64,000 bases of DNA from Actinomycetota bacterium (GCA_016703525.1 JADJBW010000016.1:1-64000), one strand, 5' to 3'; counted from the first letter of the stretch, positions 19,097 through 27,290 are shown. Notes: generated by a model from the sequence alone, not told the origin. Program-made: numbers and translations.

Positions 19097-19374
19097 GCGT
19101 TCCCGGTCGACGCGTCAAACACCCGGCTGAACGTGTCGTTCCTGGGTCGGGCCTCGGCCGGAGGCCTCGGCAAGTACTGGATCGTCGACTTCGATCCCGA
19201 GTACCGCTGGTCGATCGTGAGCGATTCGGCCGGTAGCTCGGCCTTCGTCCTCAGCCGGAGCCGAAGCGTTGCGCCCGACGTGCGCGTCGAGCCGATCGAA
19301 CGCGCCGCGGCGAAAGGCGTCGATGGTTCGAACCTGACCGAGCCGCTCCAACGCCAGTCGTGGCCTGCCATCGG
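19097..19374 (+). pseudogene. Lipocalin (Blc-type) remnant lacking its N-terminal half
   Basis: Read without a proper start, the frame gives FPVDASNTRLNVSFLG, GKYWIVDFDPEYRWSIV, SSAFVLSRSRS and AAAKGVDGSNL. These are the second half of bacterial lipocalins (usual pattern KVSFFGPF..YWILDLDPDYRWALVG....LWILSRTP). The first half, including the GxW motif, is absent: the upstream sequence is the end of the methyltransferase. The only in-frame start (GTG 19133) would lie inside a strand, so it is probably non-functional. It indicates a deletion at about 19095, or a deletion in the assembly. Confidence 0.7.
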
Positions 19375-19464
19375 TGGCGCCCGATCGAGAAATCGATCGC
19401 GTTGGTGCATCCGCCGATGGGCTGCCCGTCGAATCAGAGGTAACCCTCTCCCAAGGAGTCAGAC

Positions 19465-20043
19465 ATGCGAATCCCCCGATCCATCGCCGCACTGCTCGTA
19501 CCCATCGCCGTCGTGGCCGCCGGCTGCTCGGAGGACACGGACACGGCCGAGGATCCGGCCGCGACCGAGTCCACGACCACCGTCGCTCCGACCGATGAGA
19601 CAACGACCGATGCCACTGAGGAGACGGGAACCATCGTGGAGTTGGCGGCCTCGAACCCCGACTTCTCGACGCTCGTCGATCTCGTCGGCAAGGCCGGTCT
19701 CGCCGAGGCGCTGAGCGCTGATGGCCCATTCACGGTGTTCGCCCCGACGAACGAGGCGTTCGCGAAGGTCGACGCGGCCACGCTCGACTCGCTTGCCGCC
19801 GACCCCACCGGCGCGCTCGCCGATGTCCTGAAGCTCCACGTCGTGAGCGGCAAGATCATGGCCGCCGACGCCGTGGCGGCTGCCGGCACGTCGATCGAGA
19901 CGCTGGGCGGCGCCAAGCTCAAGGTTGAGGTCTCCGGCGGCGACGTGACCGTCGGCGGTGCGAAGGTGGTGACGACCGATCTTGTTGGCTCGAACGGGGT
20001 GATCCACGTGATCGACTCGGTGATCACGAGCGCCAACGGCTGA
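19465..20043 (+). CDS. Fasciclin-domain lipoprotein (MPT70/83-like)
   Basis: The 192-residue protein has a lipoprotein signal (MRIPRSIAALLVPIAVVAAGC), a Thr/Glu-rich linker to about residue 52, and one complete fasciclin (FAS1) domain: TIVELAASNPDFSTLVDLVG, then FTVFAPTNEAFAKV, LKLHVVSGKI and the closing NGVIHVIDSVI. The ATG is preceded by CAAGGAG. FAS1 lipoproteins are surface adhesion-type proteins; in mycobacteria the relatives MPT70 and MPT83 are the main targets of SigK, controlled by its anti-sigma factor RskA. Here an RskA-like gene and an ECF sigma gene lie convergently next door, so the same regulatory link is likely (inference). Confidence 0.88.
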   Translation: MRIPRSIAALLVPIAVVAAGCSEDTDTAEDPAATESTTTVAPTDETTTDATEETGTIVELAASNPDFSTLVDLVGKAGLAEALSADGPFTVFAPTNEAFAKVDAATLDSLAADPTGALADVLKLHVVSGKIMAADAVAAAGTSIETLGGAKLKVEVSGGDVTVGGAKVVTTDLVGSNGVIHVIDSVITSANG

Positions 20044-20066
20044 CCACTCGACCTCCTCGCCGCGAA

Positions 20067-20096
20067 CGATGCCTCGGCCGCTCGGCCGAGGCATCG
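20067..20096. terminator. Bidirectional hairpin terminator
   Basis: CGATGCCTCGGCCG (20067-20080) and its exact complement CGGCCGAGGCATCG (20083-20096) form a 14-bp perfect stem with a very tight loop. It lies 24 bases after the fasciclin stop and before the convergent anti-sigma gene. There is no T-run, as is usual for GC-rich actinobacterial terminators. Confidence 0.75.
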
Positions 20097-20128
20097 TCGC
20101 GAGTGCAGTTCGTGGGTGCTGGCGCTGC

Positions 20129-20803
20129 TCAGCCGAGCGTGCCGCGCATCAGGCTGTGACCCGAGTGGCGATGATCGCCGTCGTCGGGCTCCAGCGAGAT
20201 GTCGACGATGGCGTAGGTCTTGGGGTCGATCGATGACGGCACGACGATGTCCTCGCTGCCCGTGACCGTGCCGAGCGAGCGAGGATCCGAGACCTTGCGA
20301 TCGATCAGCCAGAGCTCGTAGGAGGACCCGGCCGGCGGAGGGGCCATGTTCGACGCGTCGATCACGAGGTGCGTCGTCCCGTCTTCGTCCACGAGCCGCG
20401 CCGTGGCGCTCGTTCGGCCCAGCGGTTCGAGTTGTTCGAGCGTCGCCGACGCAAGCAGCCGCTCATCGGGCCCAGAGCGGGTCGCGACGATGGTCGCGGC
20501 GCCTGCAGCGACGACGGCGGCGGCAGCGGCGGCCACAAGGAGCCGCGTGCGCCGCCGGTCGGCGAGCCGTACCACGGCGGGAGGTTCGCCGCTGCCGCCG
20601 GCGCTGTGATCTGCGCGGTCATCGGCGCCGCCGCGGGCAAGGCTGCGCGCCGATTCGGCATCCGCGGCTATGCGGCCTGCGATCGAGGCGAATAGACCGG
20701 CGGGCGCGTCGGTTCGGGCGAAGTCGTCGTCGTTGAGCCCCCTCAGCAGACCGGCGAGACGCGGGTCGCCCGATGGCTCCAGCTCCTCAGGGTCGTGCGT
20801 CAT
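20129..20803 (-). CDS. Anti-sigma-K factor (RskA-like)
   Basis: The 224-residue protein has an N-terminal cytoplasmic region, one membrane helix (RRTRLLVAAAAAAVVAAGAATIVATR, about residues 84-109) and an extracytoplasmic RskA domain with the family marks ATLEQLEPLG, SYELWLIDRKVSDPRSLGTV and YAIVDISLEPDDGDHRHSGHSLMRG. The N-terminal region lacks the HxxxCxxC zinc motif. Such proteins hold an ECF sigma factor at the membrane until proteolysis releases it. The start overlaps the end of the sigma gene by 17 bases, so the two are translated together. The convergent fasciclin gene is a plausible target. Confidence 0.85.
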   Translation of the reverse strand: MTHDPEELEPSGDPRLAGLLRGLNDDDFARTDAPAGLFASIAGRIAADAESARSLARGGADDRADHSAGGSGEPPAVVRLADRRRTRLLVAAAAAAVVAAGAATIVATRSGPDERLLASATLEQLEPLGRTSATARLVDEDGTTHLVIDASNMAPPPAGSSYELWLIDRKVSDPRSLGTVTGSEDIVVPSSIDPKTYAIVDISLEPDDGDHRHSGHSLMRGTLG

Positions 20804-21392
20804 CGAACGCCTCCAGGTGTCGTTCCAGCCGTTGCAGGCCTCGGCGGATGTCGCTCTTCACCGTGCCCAACGGGACGCCGGCATGTTCGGCGATCTGCGC
20901 GTGTGTCTGGTCGTCGAAGTACGCCTTGCGCACCATCTCGCGAGCCCGCTCGGGGAGCGTGAGCAGCGCATCGGCTACGAGCATGCGAAGCGCCATCTGC
21001 TCCAGATCGACCGAGTCGGTTCCCACGTCGCTGGTGGCGGGCGAGGCAGGGTCGGAGAGGTCGCGTCCGGCGGCCCGGTACGCGTCGATCACCTTGAATC
21101 GGGCGATGCCCATCAGCCAACCGGCGATCGAGCCGGCATCGGGCCGGTATCGCTCGCGCGATCGCCACGCGGCCAGGAACACCTCTTGGGTCGCGTCGGC
21201 GGCTCGGTGTTCACCCAGCGCCCGCCGACAGTACGAGTACACGAGCGCTGAGTGATCGCGGTAGACGCGTTCCAGCGCTCGCTCGTCGCCGCGGCGGAAC
21301 TCCGCAGCGAGTGACCGCACGTCGCGTGCGGCGTCTCCGACGCCCGCACCGTGCTCGCTCATTCGCACGCGCTCCGCAAGGTCGACCGACAT
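20787..21392 (-). CDS. ECF RNA polymerase sigma factor (SigK-like)
   Basis: The 201-residue protein has sigma-70 region 2 (LVYSYCRRALGEHRAADATQEVFLAAW, about residues 46-72) and region 4 (LTLPERAREMVRKAYFDDQTHAQIAEHAGVPLGTVKSDIRRGL, about 144-186). ATG 21392 (MSVDLAERV) is favoured over the longer frame because GAAGGA lies 4 bases upstream; an ATG at 21362 is also possible. It is the first gene of a leftward pair with the RskA-like anti-sigma factor, in the order of mycobacterial sigK-rskA. Predicted targets are its own promoter and the adjacent fasciclin gene. Confidence 0.87.
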   Translation of the reverse strand: MSVDLAERVRMSEHGAGVGDAARDVRSLAAEFRRGDERALERVYRDHSALVYSYCRRALGEHRAADATQEVFLAAWRSRERYRPDAGSIAGWLMGIARFKVIDAYRAAGRDLSDPASPATSDVGTDSVDLEQMALRMLVADALLTLPERAREMVRKAYFDDQTHAQIAEHAGVPLGTVKSDIRRGLQRLERHLEAFDDARP

Positions 21393-21525
21393 GTTCCTTC
21401 GTTCGGTGATCTGCCGCCCCGCGGATGCATCGGTGCAGCTTTTCACACGGTCGCTGCGCGAATGGAGTCCGGGGGCGGTGCAGGGTCCACGGCGAACGTG
21501 CCGCCCGATCCGGTGGCGCCGCGGC

Positions 21526-21615
21526 TCACGGTTGCATCGACACGCTTGCGGCGGCAGCGATCCAGCCGAGGAGCGCCCCTCCGGCGACGCTGCACCACAG
21601 GCTGGCTCGCCTCAT
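21526..21615 (-). CDS. Possible 29-residue membrane peptide
   Basis: In the 240-base gap between the TetR gene and the sigma factor, the frame from ATG 21615 gives MRRASLWCSVAGGALLGWIA and ends in TGA at 21526. It has two N-terminal arginines and a hydrophobic segment long enough for one helix. It starts 17 bases after the TetR stop. There is no good ribosome-binding site, so it may be chance. The rest of this gap holds nothing recognisable. Confidence 0.22.
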   Translation of the reverse strand: MRRASLWCSVAGGALLGWIAAAASVSMQP

Positions 21616-21632
21616 GGAGATCGTCGAACGAC

Positions 21633-22277
21633 TCATTGCCTCGTGCGAGCTGCGAGCAGCAGGCCCAGAAACTGTCCGGCGACGGCGCTCGAATCGGGAG
21701 CCGTCGAGTCGTCCTGCGACCAGGCGGTGGAGACGACCACACCTTGCGCTACCGCGAGGATGAGCGCCGCCATGGCGGCGGGCTCGATCCAGGCGGGAAG
21801 CAGCCCCGCCTCGGCTTGTCGTTCGATGTTCGCCGCGAGGCGGCCGCGGACCTTCGCCCAGAGCGAGGCGAGTCGGCCGCGCACCTCCGCGTCATGAGGC
21901 GTGCACGACAGCGCGGCGAGATAGACGGGGATGCGGGCGCTCGTGGTGGTGAGGAGCTCGTTGAGCGCGGCGACTGCGTCCGCCGCGAGTTCTTCGGGTG
22001 GTCCGGCCGAGTCGAGCAGGTCGAGGACGGGTTCGACGAGCTCGGAGACCTCGGCGATCAACGCTTCGGTCACCAGCGCATCCTTCGAGCCGAAGTGATA
22101 GCCGATGGCGGCGAGGTTGGCCGCCGCTCGACCCGTGATCTCCCTGGCGGTCACCGAGGTGAGCCCGCCCTCGGCGATCGCCGCGCGTGTGGCCTGCACG
22201 AGCGCATCGCGGGTCGATGGTCTGCTCGGCGGCGGGCCTGGGGGAGTGGAGACGGCTCGACTGACGGGGAAGGTCAC
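21633..22277 (-). CDS. TetR-family transcriptional regulator
   Basis: About 214 residues with a TetR head (RDALVQATRAAIAEGGLTSVTAREITGRAAANLAAIGYHFGSKDALVTEAL) and a helical C-terminal half. The GTG at 22277 is taken as the start rather than ATG 22292 because TATGAT (complement of 22284-22289) stands 6 bases before it, giving a leaderless message; with ATG 22292 that element would lie inside the gene. A 16-bp palindrome overlaps this -10 element, so the gene is probably self-repressed. It is divergent from a damaged sterol-desaturase gene, its likely former target. Confidence 0.85.
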   Translation of the reverse strand: MTFPVSRAVSTPPGPPPSRPSTRDALVQATRAAIAEGGLTSVTAREITGRAAANLAAIGYHFGSKDALVTEALIAEVSELVEPVLDLLDSAGPPEELAADAVAALNELLTTTSARIPVYLAALSCTPHDAEVRGRLASLWAKVRGRLAANIERQAEAGLLPAWIEPAAMAALILAVAQGVVVSTAWSQDDSTAPDSSAVAGQFLGLLLAARTRQ

Positions 22278-22284
22278 GCCGGCA

Positions 22285-22300
22285 TCATACATACGTATGA
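22285..22300. promoter_or_regulatory. TetR operator overlapping the -10 element
   Basis: TCATAC (22285-22290) and GTATGA (22295-22300) form inverted arms around ATAC, with an inner perfect palindrome CATACGTATG. The leftward -10 TATGAT is covered by this site, which fits autorepression by the TetR protein and control of the divergent desaturase-type gene. Confidence 0.6.
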
Positions 22301-22386
22301 ATTTGGCCACTTCTTGATGGTGCCCCAAGCGGTGATGAGGGAGTTCCCGGCTGGTGGGCGCACGGCCGCGGGCGGATCCTCGACGC

Positions 22387-22946
22387 ATGCCGAGCAGCTC
22401 GCTTCTCCACTGGTTCGCCTCGACGCCACTCGCGTGGCTTGCCGCCTGCGTGAGGGCGCTCGTGCCGATCGAGTTGTGGGTGGGGGTGCGGCGCGGCCGT
22501 CGCCCCGATCCGATCGAGACCCGCACCTCGATCGTCGGCGGTTCACGCCATTGACCGGATTGTGGGCTCCGCTGCTGGGCGTGCCGCCGCTCGTCGCCGC
22601 GACGCTCGGCATCGTCGGGCTGATGTGGGGCTTGGTGTCGCACACGTCGCTCGTCTCGTCGATGGGCGTGTTCGACCTGGTGCTCGTGACGCCGACCAAC
22701 CATCGCGTCCACCACGCGTCGAACCCGGGCTACCTCGACTGCAACTTCGGCGGCGGGCTGATCGTGTGGGACCGGCTGTTCGGCACCTACGTCCCCGAGA
22801 CCGAGACGCCGACGTTCGGCCTTACGCATGACTCGCCCAGCCGAGGCCCTCTCGCCATCAGTGTGGGCGGCCACCCGGACCTCTGGCGGGACCTGATGGC
22901 GGCCGCGCCGAGCGACCGTCTGGCCGTGGCGCTCGGTCGTCCGTGA
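22387..22946 (+). pseudogene. Sterol desaturase/fatty acid hydroxylase remnant
   Basis: An ATG at 22387 opens a hydrophobic N-terminal piece (LLHWFASTPLAWLAACVRAL) that ends at 22554. In another frame the sequence resumes with PLTGLWAPLLGVPPLVAATL and the unmistakable end of the fatty-acid-hydroxylase family: LVTPTNHRVHHASNPGYLDCNFGGGL, then VWDRLFGTYVPETETPTFGL. The central segment with the first di-iron histidine clusters is missing and the total length (560 bases) is well below the usual 800-900. It was an integral-membrane di-iron enzyme acting on lipid chains; as it stands it cannot be active. It is flanked by two TetR genes. Confidence 0.7.
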
Positions 22947-22987
22947 CCCGTCGGTCCTGGGGGAGTTGCCCCCGCGTGGCGATCCGC

Positions 22988-23593
22988 TCAGGCCTCGTTC
23001 CGTGGGGGGAGGAGCATCGGCACGACGAACCGCTCGAAGAACCCGCGAGCTTGCGCGACGGTGCGGTACGGGCCGGGCTCGGCCACCAGACTGGTGCCCA
23101 GGCGGATGACGTAGTCGACGATCTCGGCGTCGGGTGCGTCGGTGGTGGGCCGTCCCTCGTTGGCGGCGCGCTCGCTGACGAGCCGCCAGAGCCCGACACC
23201 GAGCTCGTGGAGCGCCGATGCCGCCGGCCCGTGCAGCGCCGATCGCGCGGACGGGTCGGCGACGATCGAGCGGAGGGTGCCGGTCGACCGCATCGCGTCG
23301 AAGACCACCGTGATCGCATCGAGCAGTGCCGCGGCGGCGTCCGGGGCGACGGCGATGGCCTCGGCGACCTTGCCGTCGACCTCCATCACCTCGCGGTGCA
23401 GCACATCGAGGATCAGTTGTTCGCGGCCGCCGGGGAAGTTGCGGTGCAGCGTGACGCGGTGCACGCCGGCGCGGGTCGCGATGTCGTCGAGGGTGACGTT
23501 GTCGACGCCGTGCTCGTTGAAGGCCGCTACGGCCGCCGTGAGGAGGCGGTCGGAAGTGCCGGTTTGACGCGTGGCGATTTCGGTGGCGGCCAT
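22988..23593 (-). CDS. TetR-family transcriptional regulator
   Basis: The 201-residue protein carries a TetR head (RLLTAAVAAFNEHGVDNVTLDDIATRAGVHRVTLHRNFPGGREQLI, residues 16-61). The RVTLHRNFPGG variant and the C-terminal half (GFFERFVVPMLLPPRNEA) mark a subgroup common in actinobacteria. ATG 23593 is preceded by TAGCGT with a 6-base gap, so it is probably leaderless. It is convergent with the desaturase remnant, 41 bases away. The effector and targets are unknown. Confidence 0.85.
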   Translation of the reverse strand: MAATEIATRQTGTSDRLLTAAVAAFNEHGVDNVTLDDIATRAGVHRVTLHRNFPGGREQLILDVLHREVMEVDGKVAEAIAVAPDAAAALLDAITVVFDAMRSTGTLRSIVADPSARSALHGPAASALHELGVGLWRLVSERAANEGRPTTDAPDAEIVDYVIRLGTSLVAEPGPYRTVAQARGFFERFVVPMLLPPRNEA

Positions 23594-23658
23594 GCGAAGA
23601 CGCTATTCGGTGGGCGCTTCGCACGTGGCAGACGTGGAGCCAACCGCTGATCGACCGT

Positions 23659-24697
23659 TCAGAGGCATCCCCCTGCGATGAGCGCCCACGATCGCTCGCC
23701 TGCCCTGATGCCGGCGACCTTGCCGTCGACGATCTCGAAGGCGAGCACGTGGGAGGCATCGCCACGTGGTCCGGCCACGAGGAACGAGCTGGTTCGGCTG
23801 AGCGGGTCGGTCTGGCGTGGCCGACGGGTACGCGGCGCGGATCTGCGCCTCGGTCGAGCCGACGGTGATGCCGGCGTCGGTCCGCCACGAGCCTCCGAGC
23901 ACCTCGACCCGGCGGAGCGTGCCGTCGCCGCCGAGACCGCCCAACCCGTCGACGCCGAACGACACGAACGCGCACTCGCCGTTGGGGAACAGTGCGTCGT
24001 TGACCGCGATCGGGCGGCCGGTTGCGATCTCGATGTCCTGATAGCGCTTGCCGACCTCGATCGAACCGACGCCGTCCGCGTCGATCTCTTGACCGGAGCG
24101 AACGGGGTCGCCCCGCGGCGCCGGCTCGATCCAGCTCCACCCGGCATCGGTGCCGCACAGCACGAGCGTGGTCGCCTTGTCCCGCAACAGGGCGGCGAGC
24201 TGCTCGCGGGTGGGGGGAGCGTTCGTCCCGCTGCCGGACGGGAGCGCGATCTTCGCGTCGGCTGACACCGCCGTCCGAACCCGCCCGGATGCATCGTCGG
24301 TTCTGTCGGGGTTCAACACGATCAGCTCGTTCGCGGCCACATCGAACGACACGGCGTCACGCAGCGCGCACCCGGAGGGCACCGTTGCGTTGGCGATGAT
24401 CGACTTGCCATCGGGTGCGACGGGGGCGGGACCCGGTGTAGCCGCGGGGGCCGCAGCGCCCGTGGGACCTGTGCCGCCGGAGGGTCCCGTGCGGCCCGTG
24501 GAACCTGTGCCGCCGGAGGGTCCGACGGCGGAGGTGGTCGAGGTGGAGCGGATGGCGGTCCGTGTCGCGTCGTCGCTGCAGCCCACGATCGAGACGGCTG
24601 CGACCAGGAGCGCTCCGGCGCGCTGCGATCGCTGCCCCCTGTCGCGGATGGTGCGTACGCGGCCCAAGCCGTGCCCTCGAGACCGATATTCCGCCAT
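23659..24697 (-). CDS. Lipoprotein with collagen-like linker (frameshifted)
   Basis: About 345 residues. ATG 24697 follows TAGCCT by 7 bases. A lipoprotein signal ends LLVAAVSIVGC; residues about 59-82 are eight G-x-y triplets (GPSGGTGSTGRT, GPSGGTGPTGAA), a collagen-like linker. Two globular segments follow: one with SGCALRDAVSFDVAANELIV, and one with GSIEVGKRYQDIEIATGRPI, then GITVGSTEAQIRAAYPSA. The frame breaks near 23812, and the true ending (PLSRTSSFLVAGPRGDASHV, then GERSWALIAGGCL to 23659) is in another frame. The VGSTEAQIRAAYP-type motif is typical of small secreted beta domains. Surface location is likely; the function is unknown. Confidence 0.6.
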
Positions 24698-24751
24698 GTC
24701 GCTCAGGCTACCGCCGGATCCCGGCGAGGTTCGGTGAGGCGATGGTGTCGA

Positions 24752-24901
24752 TCAGCGGCGTGAGGCGTGGGGCGTTGTGCCGCGCTCGTGGCAGCGGCAG
24801 CGTTCGGACGGGGACAGGTGACCGAGGACCTGCTCGACGTGGGCGCCACAGCCCGACCAGGTCGTCTTCTTGCACGCGGGACACATCACTGCCATACACA
24901 T
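24752..24901 (-). CDS. Tiny zinc-ribbon-like protein
   Basis: A 49-residue protein starting MCMAVMCPACKKTTWSGCG, then HVEQVLGHLSPSERCRCHE. The CPAC pair, the CGAH and the CRCH supply four or more metal ligands. The pattern MC..V.C..C.KTTW.GCG.HV is one I recognise as a widespread, uncharacterised actinobacterial small protein. ATG 24901 follows TACCCT by 7 bases (leaderless), and this -10 lies inside an 18-bp palindrome of the CsoR-operator type, so expression may respond to copper or reactive sulfur (inference). The C-terminal 10 residues are probably not conserved. Confidence 0.7.
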   Translation of the reverse strand: MCMAVMCPACKKTTWSGCGAHVEQVLGHLSPSERCRCHERGTTPHASRR

Positions 24902-24916
24902 ACCCCCCAGGGTATG
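24899..24916. promoter_or_regulatory. CsoR/CstR-like palindrome at the zinc-ribbon gene start
   Basis: CATACCC (24899-24905) and GGGTATG (24910-24916) are exact inverted arms around CCCA. The C-tract/G-tract form (ATACCC...GGGTAT) is that of CsoR-family operators, which respond to Cu(I) or persulfide. The site covers both the -10 TACCCT and the start codon of the 49-residue gene. Confidence 0.55.
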
Positions 24917-24980
24917 CGGCGGAGCCGTGGGGCGCAACGGTTCGCGACGATCGTGTGGCTCGATCGCGCATCGGATCGAT

Positions 24981-25018
24981 TATCTCATCATCTGACAAGA
25001 ACATCAGATGATGAGATA
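24981..25018. promoter_or_regulatory. ArsR operator: perfect inverted repeat with 15-bp arms
   Basis: TATCTCATCATCTGA (24981-24995) and its exact complement TCAGATGATGAGATA (25004-25018) are separated by 8 bases. The right arm overlaps the -10 TATGAT (25017-25022) of the ArsR gene, so binding would block initiation. The low local GC also suits a promoter. Confidence 0.8.
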
Positions 25019-25028
25019 TGATCTACCG

Positions 25029-25394
25029 ATGCCCGATCGTGAGCTCGAAGCAGCGCTGAGTCGCCCCGTCTCGGAGACCAAGGCCGACCTCTTCCGGGCG
25101 CTGGCGCATCCGGCCCGCATCCGGGTGCTCGAGGTGCTGAGCGACGGTGACCGCACCGTGGGCGACATGGCCGAACTCGTGGGGCTGGAGGCGTCGCATC
25201 TGTCGCAACAGCTGGCCGTGCTTCGCCGGGCCGGGCTGGTGGTCGGCCGGCGGGACGGCGCCTCGGTGATCTACTCGCTCCGGGTCGCCGAGATCGCAGA
25301 ACTGCTCGCTGTCGCCAAGCGGGTGCTGATTCTGTCGTTGGTGGAGGCGCAGTCCGTGCTCGACGGCCTGCGCGTTGCTGCCGGCGAGGCGTGA
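25029..25394 (+). CDS. ArsR-family winged-helix repressor
   Basis: The 121-residue protein is a standard ArsR fold: LFRALAHPARIRVLEVLSDGDRTVGDMAELVGLEASHLSQQLAVLRRAGLVVGRRDGASVIYSL. The recognition helix is SHLSQQLAVLRRAG. It has no cysteine at all, so it is not a classic thiolate metal or persulfide sensor. ATG 25029 is used, rather than 25008, because TATGAT (25017-25022) ends 6 bases before it. It ends 1 base before the SulP transporter start, so the two form an operon under the 15-bp-arm operator. The effector is unknown; a link to the anion carried by SulP is likely. Confidence 0.88.
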   Translation: MPDRELEAALSRPVSETKADLFRALAHPARIRVLEVLSDGDRTVGDMAELVGLEASHLSQQLAVLRRAGLVVGRRDGASVIYSLRVAEIAELLAVAKRVLILSLVEAQSVLDGLRVAAGEA

Positions 25395-25395
25395 G

Positions 25396-27222
25396 GTGAG
25401 CCCGTCAACCGCAACGTCGATGGACGAGAGCCGGCCGGGCGCGGCCGCCTGGGCTCGCTCGCTGCTCCCCTCGCTGTCCGACTATTCGGAGGTGCCCCGG
25501 ACGTGGAAGCGCGACCTCGTCGCCGGGGTCACCGTCGGCGTTGTCGCGTTGCCCCTCGCGTTGGCATTCGGCGTATCGACCGGGCTCGGCGCGGCGTCGG
25601 GCGTGGTCACGGCAATCGTTGCGGGCGTGGTGGCGGCGGTGTTCGGCGGGTCGCACGTTCAGGTGTCGGGGCCCACGGGTGCGATGACCGTCGTGCTTGT
25701 TCCGGTCGTTCACCGCTTCGGACCGCAGGCGGTGCTCGTGGTCTCGATCCTCGCCGGTGCGATGGTCATCCTGGGCGGCGTCGCCGGAATCGGGAGGTAC
25801 CTGGCCTATCTCCCGTGGCCCGTGGTCGAAGGGTTCACGGTCGGAATCGCCGTCATCATCTTCCTGCAACAGGTGCCGGCCGCGCTCGGGGTTGCGAAGC
25901 CCGACGGCGAGAACACCGGGGTCGTGGCTGCCCGCGCGTTGATCGAGGCCCTGCGAGGCAACGCTCGTGGTATCGGCCCGCTCGTGCTCGTGGCGGTCGT
26001 CGTTGCGGTGATGGCGGTGGCGCCTCGCGTGCACCGCTCGCTGCCGGCGTAGCTCATCGCGGTGGTGGTCGCGACGCTCGTCGCCCGCGTCGTCGGGTTC
26101 GACGTCGCCTTGATCGGGCGGCTGCCCTCCTCGCTCCCGGCTCCCTCCTTGCCATCGGTCGACTGGGCGCAGCTCAGCGATCTCTTCTCGGCTGCATTCG
26201 CCGTGGCGGTCCTCGCGGCGCTCGAGAGCCTGCTGTCGGCGCAGGTCGCCGACGGGATGATGGACCGCGAGCCACACAACCCCGACCGGGAGTTGGTCGG
26301 GCAGGGGCTCGCGAATCTGATCTCTCCGCTCTTCGGCGGCATGCCGGCGACCGGTGCGATCGCTCGGACGGCGGTCAACGTCCGATCCGGAGCACAGACG
26401 CGGTTGGCCGCGATCGTGCACGCGGCCGTGCTGTTCGGCGTCGTCTCATTCGTCGGCGGGGTCGTCGGCACGATCCCGCTCGCTGCGCTGGCGGGGATCC
26501 TGATGATGACCGCGATCCGGATGGTGGAGCGCCATGCCGTGCGATCGGTGGTCACCTCCACGCGATCCGATGCGGTGGTGTTCGCCCTGACCGCTGTGGC
26601 GACCGTGGCGTTCGACCTGATCGCGGCGGTCGAGATCGGCGTCGCGGCGGCGGCGTTGTTGGTCTTGCGCGGCGTGGCTCGATCGTCGGGGGTCACACTC
26701 GACGAGCCGCCGGTGCTTCCCCCCGTGTTCCGACGCCCGGCGTCGATGGAGGCGGCAACGGTCGAGACCGTCACCGGCGCCGAGGCCGACGCGCTGCGGG
26801 CCAGCAGGATCGTGACCTATCGCCTCGACGGGGCGCTGTTCTTCGGCGCGGCGAGGCGGTTCCTGTCGGAGCTCACCGCCGTCAGCGACGTGTCGGTGGT
26901 GGTCCTGCGGCTGCCCGGACTCGCGTTCATCGACGCAACCGGGGCGCGGACGCTCGGCGAGATCGTCGACGAGTTGGAACGGCGGCGGATCACCGTGCTG
27001 GTGAAGGGGCCGCGGCCCGAGCACCTCAAGGTGCTCGCCGCGGTGGGTGTGCTCGACCAACTCGCGGCCCGCGGGCACCTGTTCGACTCGCTCGAGGCGG
27101 CGCTCGCGCATGCTCGTCGTCACGCCGACCGGGACGACGAGCATGCCCACGCCGACCCCGATGGCGGCGCGCCGGTTGACGGCACCGCTGACGGGGCCGA
27201 AACGCGCCCGGCCATGCACTGA
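25396..27222 (+). CDS. SulP-family inorganic anion transporter with STAS domain (in-frame TAG at 26050)
   Basis: 608 codons in one frame, broken only by TAG at 26050-26052 (codon 219). The N-terminus has the SulP mark RDLVAGVTVGVVALPLALAFG, then about ten membrane helices, and a C-terminal STAS domain (RIVTYRLDGALFFGAARRFL, then FIDATGARTLGEIV). The tail is His/Asp-rich (HADRDDEHAHADPDG). SulP proteins carry sulfate, bicarbonate or other anions. The TAG lies in the loop SLPA*LIAVVVATLVA, where a TCG serine codon would differ by one base; the reading frame and composition continue, so a point error or fresh mutation is likely. The start is GTG 25396, next to the ArsR stop; ATG 25420 is also possible. 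Confidence 0.8.
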
Positions 27223-27290
27223 TCCGCGAGACTGCTCCGATGCACATCGGGGGATCGCACACGCGCACGTTTCGGTCATCGCGTTTGGTC

